The notes beneath the pieces were generated by a model, which saw only the letters and a list, made by a program, of their open reading frames with translations, ran no database searches and was not told the origin of the DNA. Made by a program: the position numbers and the translations under genes. A stretch of DNA of 64,000 nt. It comes from Blasia pusilla (lineage: Eukaryota > Marchantiophyta > Marchantiopsida > Blasiales). The stretch is from contig CM114275.1 in NCBI GenBank assembly GCA_050084515.1, forward strand, positions 21,638,001 to 21,702,000. Reading direction: 5' to 3'. Positions 55,600 through 64,000 of this stretch are shown here, piece after piece. How positions within the stretch are numbered: the stretch's first letter is position 1; the number at the start of each line of letters is the position of its first letter.

Positions 55600-58500
55600 T
55601 AACTTCTGATTTTGATTATATTATATCTTTTGAGAATCGTGATTCGACTACTCATCTGGAACTTTTCTCGACTATGAGAAATTACATGATACATGGACTA
55701 TTCAAAGTACTTCATCAAAGTGCGTGATGCACAGAAAAATAACAAAAATTTGTTCAAAGGGCTACCTAATGTGTTTTACATCCATGACAATGCATAATGA
55801 GGATAGTTATCCTATTTATAAGCGGTAATTTTTTTGACCTTTGTTTAATTTTTTGTATTATTCTATTTTTCAATTTTTCTTTAAATACTAAGATATTTGT
55901 ATATTTGTCTTTATGTAGATCTGATAATGGTAAGTCGATTAATAAGTTAAATCACGACTTTGATAGTCGTTGGGTGATTCCCTATAATCCAATGTTATAT
56001 ACCTTATCTGATTGTCATATCAATTTGGAGATAACGAATAGCATATTGGCAATAAACTAATTTTGCAAATATATACACAAGGGATTGGATGCCATATCCT
56101 ATACCTTGGCAAAAAGTACAACAACCAAAGATATTATTGATACGAGCTATATATGTTGGATTTCTATTTTTACTATATTATTTTACAATTGTTTTAGAAT
56201 ATTGAAAGATTGTATTTTGACTCTATTACTTTTTTGGTCTATGGAGGTATGTTTTGTCTTCCAAAGCATGTTGGAGAATTTTCAAGTTCAATCTACACAC
56301 TGAGCAACCAAGTATTATAAGATGAATTGTTAATGTGCCAGATAGCCAAATGGTATATTTTTTAGCAAAGTAAGAATACCAGTCTCAACTAACATTTCTG
56401 ATCCTACGACTTGAAAACATCTTTATTTGGAATTCCCTTCTTATTGCTTTTGGAATAATAAGAGATGGCTTGGACATACATATGGAAGAAAAGGATGTGG
56501 ACATCCCATTGGACGTTTGTATATCACTAACCCAAGTGAAGTTTCTCTAGTATATCTAAAGCATATTTTTATATAAATTTTTTAGTTAATATAATAGAAT
56601 GATATATATATTTAATATTTAATTGATCATAAAATTATGTAGATGAAGGGGAGCATCATTGGTTACGATTACTTCTCCATCATTGGAGAGAAGCTCAATC
56701 ACATGAAGATTTAAGAACAATTGATTGTTTCATCTATCCTACTTTTAGGGAAACAATTATTTTGAGGAGACTATTAGAAGACGAAAGGGAGGTCTTTTTT
56801 TTGTTTTGAACCAGTGGTTCAAATTTGTAGTGATCACTCACTGCATCTACTATTTGCTATCATGCTTTTATACAATACGTTGTCTATACCTAGAGTGGCA
56901 TGGGAATGTTTCTTAATTCCATTGACATTAGACTTTTTATGTCAAAGGTGTGAGGTAATACGCATGCCTTGTTTTAAATTATGATTTTCTATTTTTAAAT
57001 GTTTTTAAAACTTTTTTTCATGTCTAAGGTTTTATTTTGTAATTTTCTACAGAGAATTGGGATTTCCGATCTTGCCTTGGACTTTCAAAAGATGGATCTT
57101 GCTTTGTTAGAGGTCCATTATCATCTTCAAGATTAAAGAAAAAGTATGGCAAATTCTCCTAACATGCCTCAACTTGACTTTTTTTGCGCGAGAATTATCG
57201 ATCTCGTGCTTATAAGAAGAAGAAGTTTGCTACGATCACGATATGCTTGCAAAACTTGTTGAATGAGGATAGATATCTTTGAATATCGGAAAATGAGCTA
57301 TTTGGGATGTTATCAATAAGGTGTTACGTGATGCACCACCTTTTGTAAGTACATTTCATTTAAGTTATGCTCTTGAAAAAATTTAATCTAGCTTTTCTTT
57401 CTTTTAAATATCTTGTTGTTAGTTATGGTTTTCTTAGGCAAAGTTAATCTTCATTGATGGTCCTACTGGAATGGAAAAAATATTTCTATAAAATATTCTC
57501 TTGCTAGGTTGCGAAGCAAGGGTCATTTAGCTCTTGTAGTTACAACTTCGGGGATCGTTGCTTTATTTTGGATGGAGGACGCACGTCACATTCTCAATTC
57601 AAGATTCCAATTCACAAACATGAATTATCTACTTGCAAGTAAGTTTATGTTTAAGAATTTTCTAGCATTTTACTTACTTCCTTTATATTATGTTTTTATT
57701 CTCTTTTTTTACTCACATATATTATGAATCAGTGTTTGTTTACTATTTTATTTGTTATATATTTTCTAGCCTATTAGTTAATAGTCAGTTACCACGCCTT
57801 ATACAACATGCAAAATTGATCACAAGGGACAAAGTCCCTATGACCAACCATCTGGCTTTTGAGGCTGTTAATTGTACTTTCCAAGATATTATGGGTGTGG
57901 TGGATCCTTGATTGCTAGAATTGCCATTTGGAAGCAAGATACTTATCTTTGGGGTGACTTCCGACAACTTCTTATTGTTCGTCATGGAGATCATCCCACA
58001 GTTGTGCTTGCAACTCTTAGGAGATCTCTTATTTGGTCTAATATGAGACTAATGCAACTCACTACCAACATGAGAGTGAATTGTTAACAAGGTAACATCC
58101 ATTAATCCTTCTATTTTTCTTCTTTTGTTATTTTCATATATTATTAAGAATTACTAATTATATTTTACATATATTTATTTAGGTTAAGGATAGCATGAGG
58201 AAGAAGCATTTGGTAACTGGTTATTGAAGGTTGGGAAGAGGTTGATACCATTGCATTTTGACCTTGGAAATGATTTTATACAAATTCTCAAAACAATGAT
58301 TGTTAACAGCACAAGACTTAATAATCTCATAAATATTGTCTATGCACGTGATATTGATAAGCGGAATTAGGTTGACTTCTTGAGGGGTACATCTATTCTT
58401 TCAACAAAGAAAACTATGATAGACTTTATAAATATCGAAATCATGTCGCTGTTTCCTAGAGGGGCGATTTTATTAACTCATCAAATATAATAATTTTATT

Positions 58501-59150
58501 CAATACAATGATCATTTTTGTAGTATAATTATGTGCTTTTGATTCGAACGAGTTTTTATCTTTTTTCAAGAGCATACTATTTTAAGTGCAAACTTGGTTT
58601 CTGACGATGGGATAAGGGCCATAAGGCTTGTATACCCTACAAAATTCATGAATACATGTTTACCATCAAGGCTACCACCATATTCTTTGACTTTGAAGAT
58701 TAGAGCTCCGATCATGCTATTACAAAATATGAATGGAGCAAAGGGACAAGCAAACAAGACTTGTCTGGTCATTGTTGGATTTGGTTGATATGTTATTGAT
58801 GCAGTAATTATCACTAGAAGAAATGTTGGAGGTGGAATGCATTTTGCTAATTGCATCTCATTGTGGTTTACCTTTTGATTTACATTGATTTCAATTTCCT
58901 ATTCGTTCAGCCTTTGCAATGACAATTAATAAGTCTCAAGGTCAAACATTATATAGAGTTGGTATTTACTTCCTAAATCTTGCATTTTCTCATGGATAAT
59001 TAAATATTGTGTTATCTAGAGTAGGTTCTAGCAAGTCAATTCATATGATGGTTGATAGTCAACATCCAAAAAATAAAGTTAAAGCTGATACTAGAAATGT
59101 TGTATTTCATGAAGTATCACATAAAAAAAATACAAGGATATAGTTATGTA
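55600..59150 (+). pseudogene. Helitron Rep C-terminal part and PIF1-like helicase, broken
   Basis: Plus-strand residues in order: MIHG with CSKGYLM and MHNEDSYPIYKR (about 55690-55825), DSRWVIPYNPMLYTLSDCHIN and YFCKYIHKGLD (about 55960-56090), LRTIDCFIYPTFRETII with RRLLEDERE (about 56710-56790), then a PIF1 helicase. Its Walker A is degraded to IDGPTGMEKIF near 57450, LALVVTTSGI near 57525, DKVPM for the Walker B DEAPM near 57830, GDFRQLL near 57955, MQLTTNMRV near 58050, LTLKIRAPIMLLQNMN near 58690 and [12 protein letters not shown] near 58918. The helicase would unwind donor DNA. Multiple stops make it inactive. Confidence 0.87.
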
Positions 59151-60676
59151 TATTTTTCTTATCCTTCTTTCAATTCTTATTAAAATATTCTACTTTTGTA
59201 TGCTTGATTACTATAAGAATAATTTAAATAAATATAGTATGAGGCTGCCAATAAATCCATCGATTTAGAGGAAAGGAAACGTTTTATCTGAACTGAATGT
59301 CATACTGCTCCCTTTGTCTTCTCTACCAATTTTCATCCACTATGCTTGGTCACCCTCTAAGCCGATGGAAGTGAGATCTTTTTCAAATATTTTTTTGACT
59401 CCAAGCCCATGAAAGTGTGGCATTTTTTCACGTTAAGTTTTTATACTGGTGCATCGTACGAAAATTCTTACAAGTACACGTAGTCCTCTTTACATGAGGA
59501 CAACAAGGAAAGGCCTAAAAAGAGAGTACATGCACTCCCTCTTATGACACATCTACCTTGAGTCCCACAGTCTCTCTCTCTCGTGTTTAATGACTTAATT
59601 TAATAACCATCCGATCTTTTCCACCAATGAATTTAAGGGTGGTATTCCACCTAGAAGAAGCATTACGATTCTACTAACTTTTCATGGAAAAACACAAGCC
59701 ATGAGATTAAGCTATGAATAAAGTTCACTATTTTTATGGTAGAACGATATCATCGATGTCGCTTCTAATTCTTATCCTTTCCCACAGGATCCCTCCTTTC
59801 CTCTTCTATTTGCCTCCTCATCAACCAAGTCCCTCTTAAAGCATTGACCATGCAAAACAAAAGATTGGCGATCAAATGATGGATCTACCTTGCCACTAGG
59901 ATGCAATATCTCTCTGTAAAGCACAAGGCATATCCTTGTGTTGATCTGTAAGAAAAACACATGAAATTAAGCCAAGAAGGAAAGTTAATGTAAGGTCCTT
60001 TAAGATTAATGCTTGTAGCTCACTAGCCCTAATCTTCTATAATATGTAAAGGCACGAAATATGTAAAGAAGTTTAGGCATCAACACTATTGCATAACTTT
60101 ATGCATATGCGTTCCATTATTTTAGGGTCTTTTAAACCCATATTGGCCTAGCCAATACTCTAAGTATGATCCTACTTGAAGACTCAATTAGGTTTTATGG
60201 ATATGGAAATGTAACTCTTGATCCAAGATAGAAATTATGGCTAGATTGTTTCCTTCTGTGTATAGATTCTTTTAATTTTAATGGGATCAACGGATTTCAT
60301 CACAAGATATAATCTCTCCTGTGTAACTTGTCACATCCGGTGTGGCATTTCCAATTTTCCAAAGAATTAGATGTGATTAAGGTCAAGATTTTTTTCCATA
60401 TCTTCTTGGGCATTTAATTTCAACGGAGGAAATATGTGTGTGTTTGGAGACATATTTCTTGCATATTTAGAGTTGATTTCCTACTCTGCTCAAATGGAGC
60501 CGGAATGAATGACGTTCGTAATCTTCGTAATACATCTTCCAAATGGAGGGCTCTATTTCCTCTCATTCCCCTAATGACCTACTTATAAGGAAAAAAGAGT
60601 GAAAGGTTGGTAAATGATGAATGAGCACTTATTTTTGCAAGTTCTCACTTTGCAACAATTCAGAGAGCAACAAAGG
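59151..60676. other. Intergenic, no gene seen
   Basis: AT-rich sequence between the Helitron and copy C. Only short open frames with no motif. The expected 3' end of the Helitron should lie in the first part but was not identified. Confidence 0.5.
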
Positions 60677-61436
60677 TGTTGTGCGCATATACATCGCTAC
60701 ACAACATACATCGCTGGTCATATCTACACCACACAACATCGATCTTCCCCACACACGGGTAGATCCACACATGTACAGAAATCAACTCATACATATACAT
60801 GAAGATCACACAACAAAAATGAAAAGTAGTAAAAACGGCACATCCGGCCTAAAACTCCACTCCTCAATCTACATCGGCATATTGAGCTTTGTCCACCTTG
60901 CACTATCAAGCAATCTGGACGCTAGCACCCTAGTCCTATCTCACACACATACAAGAGAGATGCTCCAACGGCACAACATGAGAGAAATGGCTTAGGAAAG
61001 CCATCTTCCTCTCTTATATAGGGTTGGAAAGATCCAAAAGGCTCTTTCCCCTAAAAATAGCTATCCTCTTGGTAACCTCCGCGCACAGGTTACCAGGGGC
61101 GGGTGACCTGGTCAACAAGTGACCCAACTGTGAAAGATCTCAACAAGAAAGTTGTTAGAAACAACGTTCCTGACAAAATGGACCTATCCTCAAACTCATC
61201 CGACACCGTGGGACAAAGTTACACTCAATATAGTCCGTTTGCTCCTACGCCCAATCCACGATAGATCTCGGCCTATCGGCTACTCCGATGTGACAGATGT
61301 CGTGCGCATACATATTGCTACATAACATACATCGTTGGTCACATCTACACCACACAACACCGATCTTCCCCACACACGGGTAGATCCACACATGTAAAAA
61401 AAATAAACTCATACATATACATGAAGATCACACAAC
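60677..61436 (-). repeat. LTR-like terminal region of copy C with repeated ends
   Basis: A unit of about 138 bp lies at 61298-61436 and again at 60677-60814, 621 bp apart. It contains ATACATCGCTACACAACATACATCG and CACACACGGGTAGATCCACACATGTA-type sequence on the plus strand. On the element strand both end near GCGCAYRACA, after which the flanks differ. It is the same arrangement as copies A and B. Confidence 0.75.
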
Positions 61437-61512
61437 CGCCCTCCTAGCTGGTAGTTGGATCCCCCCAACTCCAGATAGAAAATATCACATCTCTCTGACA
61501 GGACCTCCTATC

Positions 61513-62440
61513 CTATACACATCTCGGACACATCCATCGTCCCGTGGGAACTACATCAAGAGGGGGGGGGTCAGACATGACATATGCCACCCTTGAGAAC
61601 AACCATCACATACCAACATGGTGGCTGCATCCCTCGCAGATCCGCATAACATACACCTCAAGCATGTAGGTACCATTGCCAAGCTGGGATCCGCTGTTCC
61701 ATCTACGTTCATGGTGACATGGTGCACATGATCCTTCCAAACCATACCATCTCGTCCCTCCAACATGAGGACTCCCGTCGGTAATACCTCGCGCACACGT
61801 AGGATCGTGCACCTTGGAGTGACATCTAGCGTCGTGGGTGTTGAATGCTGTAAATACACGTAATCTCCAAGATGAAACCTCCTAATCCCTGGACGATAAC
61901 CTCCTCCACAAATGGTCGCGTACCTCAATGTATCTCTATGCTGAGCAATAGCTAAGTTCTCAAAGGCCATAGGCATAACTCTATGAAAAATCTCTCCCCT
62001 GTGAGAACACGCTTGTACCCACACATCTGGATCATCAAGATCTAACACCTCCGCCATGTCACGTCGAATAGCTTCAGGTAAATCTGGCTCTCTCCCAAAG
62101 AGCAAAAAGTACGGTGAAAATGACGCCAAGCATGCCTGCCGACTAAAGCAATAACCCATAGCCAACCATGGCAACTGTAGGTTCCACTCCCTCAACTGTC
62201 CCCGCTGCAAGCCATACTTGCCCAATCCTCTCTTCACCATTTGTACTACTCTCTCCGCCAACCCATCTGCCTCAGGATGATCCCTAGACGTGGTGCGGTG
62301 ATCTATCAGTGCCTGATCACACAAGGTTTGAAACTCTACCCTGAACTCGGTACCCTCGTCAGTCAACACCTTCGCCGGTGCACCAAAATGACTAAGCACA
62401 CGATCTAGAAACGCTTAAGCTATTCCCTCGGTCGCCTTGT
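61513..62440 (-). pseudogene. Integrase core and PHD finger of copy C
   Basis: The main open frame 62399-61551 (282 codons) begins inside the integrase core with VLTDEGTEF (second catalytic Asp) and HPEADGLAERVVQMVKR (catalytic Glu), then HRDTLRYATI, GDYVYLQ and the PHD finger CMLC ... CDGC ... GWHMSC. Just after LTPPL a run of nine C (complement of 61562-61570) shifts the frame, so the reading ends early. In the shifted phase the last pair CPRC and a TAG follow (to 61513). A TAA near 62415 interrupts the upstream part. One homopolymer change thus removes only the last zinc ligands. Confidence 0.9.
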
Positions 62441-62499
62441 GCGATGTATATGCCCACAATAACAAAAAGTGCTTTGGAGTAAGGTTTTAAGTTCCAAAC

Positions 62500-63042
62500 A
62501 GAGTTGTCACATCTTTTAGGATAGATCGGTGAGATCTAGTAGAGTGCATTCCCAAGTAGTGGAGGATAGGCTCAGCAGATCAAGGATGATCTGTTGAGGC
62601 CCCGGGAAACTTGAGAGACCAGATTTTCCCTTCGTTTCGGCTGATTTAGAGCCATATTGAGGAACTTACTATTTTAGGTAAGTATTATTTATGATTATAT
62701 GGTTGACTTTATATTTTTGGTAAGTATCCCTTGACCTCCTACATTAGGTCAAGAGCCAAGGAGGTGACTTGGGAGCATAGATTACCATGGTGAGAGCTTG
62801 GGAGAAGGGAGGGGTATACCTCAAGGAGAGGGGAGGGGTATATCTCAAGGAGAGAGAACCTGAGAGTTCATTATCTCTTTTTTGAACCTCTTGGCATGAG
62901 GCGGCGGAGCTGAGGTGTTGCTTGCCTTGTGTGTGAAACTTAAGCCTCTCATTAGGAGAGTGGGTTTGGTTTGAAATTGAGAGAAACATGTGAGAGTGCA
63001 CACATTTGAGAGTTATGGTGTTGAGAGAGATTAGATCTTATT
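62500..63042 (+). repeat. Fragment of the copy A-type LTR middle region
   Basis: In plus orientation, the stretch matches copy A 6588-7092: AGGATAGATCGRTGRGATCTAG, GATCTGTTGAGGCCCCGGGAAA, TTGAACCTCTTGGCATGAGGCGGCGGAGCT, CTCATTAGGAGAGTGGGTTTGG. A local duplication (AGGAGAGGGGAGGGGTATA-like, 62807-62843) is specific to this copy. The end units seen in copies A to C are absent. It lies head to head with copy C. Confidence 0.8.
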
Positions 63043-64000
63043 TTACAAAGAGAGAATGAGTGAGTGAGAGAGCTTCATAGGGGAGCTTGCTGGTTGCTCA
63101 ATGTTTAGTGTAGGTTGGGGGATGGTGTTCCCCGCTTTATGGCTCATGGGAGCAAAAGCCGTGCGATTTTGCTGTTTTGCTTTGCTGATTTTTTATACGT
63201 GAGAATGGCACGCGGAAGCGCTGCCCAATTTTCGATACGAATTGAGTATGGGGGCGGATTGCTCCATGCCCGTGCTCTCAGGAGCACTATGTAGCTTTCT
63301 GATTTGTGTTCTCATAGGTTTTACATTTTTGTTGGGAGAAATCAACGCAGAAGCGCTACCGAATTTTGTGTAGGAGAAAGAGACGTTGGCTTTACGACAG
63401 TCTCCATCAGTTTTTGTTGGAATGTCTGAATTAGTTTTTATTGGAATGTCTAAAATATTTGTTGACATCATCGTAGATCGTGAAGTTGTGCAAGTTGTGC
63501 AATAGACAATGCGCAATTTGGAGTTTTGAGCAAAAAATTATGGTCAATCTTGCAAAATTGCCATTGCTAGGCGATTTTTAAGGTTAAATTGTTAAAACCC
63601 TAAACCAGCCACCACGCCCGCGGCGGCCGTCTCCGTCATAATCACCGTCAATGGTCTGCTGTCGACGGTTAACCATCACCATCGAAGTTCAACTGTCACC
63701 GTCAACAGTCCACCATCGGTCGCCGCCTAGCGTTGCTCAGAGCCACGTTCGGCCGTTGTCCATCCTTGGTTGCCATCCCGCCACTCTGACTTGAGCCGCC
63801 ACCACATACTTTGTTTTGGCCACCGCCTTCATTATAGTTTTGTCATCAACCAATGATGGCAGGTGACCTCGGGTTATGGTGTTTGAGTTTTCATTTCATG
63901 CTGCTATGTTGTGATTGGTAGCCACTCGACGACGATCGAGTACCACGCCGTGACGCCCGTAGCCGCAACGCGCCACCGATTGTCGTGTAGTGCCGCTCCT
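63043..64000. other. Window end, no gene recognised
   Basis: At 63200-63380 a motif GAAGCGCTRCCNAATTTT occurs twice (63216 and 63351), which suggests an LTR or other repeat. From 63600 the sequence is rich in CACCGTCAAC/CCACCATCG triplets and CpG, possibly the start of a coding or transposon region outside the window. No frame with a known motif. Confidence 0.45.

Larger units (their letters stand above)
54330..59150 (+). mobile_element. Decayed Helitron with inverted N-terminal half
   Basis: Remnant of a rolling-circle transposon encoding a Rep-helicase. The Helitron-like N-terminal region is read on the minus strand from 55595 down to about 54330. The following Rep region and the PIF1-type helicase are read on the plus strand from about 55600 to 59150. 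The two parts abut head to head near 55595, as expected from inversion of the first part in place. Stops and frameshifts are frequent. Helitron termini (5' TC, 3' hairpin plus CTRR) were not found. Confidence 0.85.
60677..62440 (-). mobile_element. Ty3/gypsy retrotransposon with PHD finger, copy C (3' fragment)
   Basis: Minus-strand 3' fragment of the copy A/B family: integrase core and C-terminus (62440-61513), purine-rich tract, and LTR-like region 61436-60677. The 5' part ends abruptly near 62440 within the integrase core, so the methyltransferase region is absent. It is the best preserved integrase of the three. Confidence 0.9.

Overview
The window is nuclear DNA of a land plant or close streptophyte relative. 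Three intron-bearing or plant-type housekeeping genes can be read, separated by long transposon-rich stretches. The genes are a plastid-type argininosuccinate lyase (minus strand, 8 exons), an SKIP22/FBXO7-like F-box protein (plus strand, one coding exon) and a mitochondrial pyruvate dehydrogenase E2 subunit (minus strand, 15 exons). All splice junctions of the two split genes were checked by hand for GT/AG and phase. Species cannot be fixed from sequence alone. The DNMT3-like methyltransferase carried by the retroelements would fit a non-flowering lineage, but that is only an inference.

Layout: 1-7224, copy A (plus) of an unusual Ty3/gypsy retrotransposon, its 5' end cut by the window edge. 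7.2-11.3 kb, transposon debris, with a degenerate reverse transcriptase and a perfect 71-bp inverted repeat. 11.4-16.2 kb, argininosuccinate lyase. 16.2-19.3 kb, no gene. 19.4-24.8 kb, copy B (minus) of the same retrotransposon, cut at its 5' end by a repeat field. 24.8-29.8 kb, that field: an 18-bp minisatellite with a higher-order period, a 1.35-kb pyrimidine tract, dispersed palindromic GCGGCTAAT motifs and an unrecognised two-exon gene model among them. 30-33.6 kb, CpG-rich upstream region and F-box gene. 35.3-36.6 kb, an inverted pair of tRNA-SINE-like or foldback repeats. 40.6-48.6 kb, mitochondrial E2 gene. 54.3-59.2 kb, a decayed Helitron whose N-terminal half is inverted in place. 60.7-62.4 kb, copy C (minus), a 3' fragment of the retrotransposon family. 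62.5-63.0 kb, an LTR-region fragment of that family.

The main discovery candidate is the retrotransposon family. Its pol region carries a cytosine-5 DNA methyltransferase domain of DNMT3/DRM type between protease and reverse transcriptase. A PHD finger sits at the integrase C-terminus, where chromoviruses carry a chromodomain. Copies A and B show both modules independently, and copy C shows the PHD end. All copies are broken, and many in-frame stops look like C-to-T changes (CAG to TAG, CGA to TGA), as expected from decay of methylated cytosine. The element encodes a potential DNA methylation writer and a potential histone-mark reader together.

The three host genes are not an operon or pathway. 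Argininosuccinate lyase finishes arginine synthesis in plastids, the E2 subunit forms the mitochondrial pyruvate dehydrogenase core, and the F-box protein is a predicted SCF ubiquitin-ligase adaptor.
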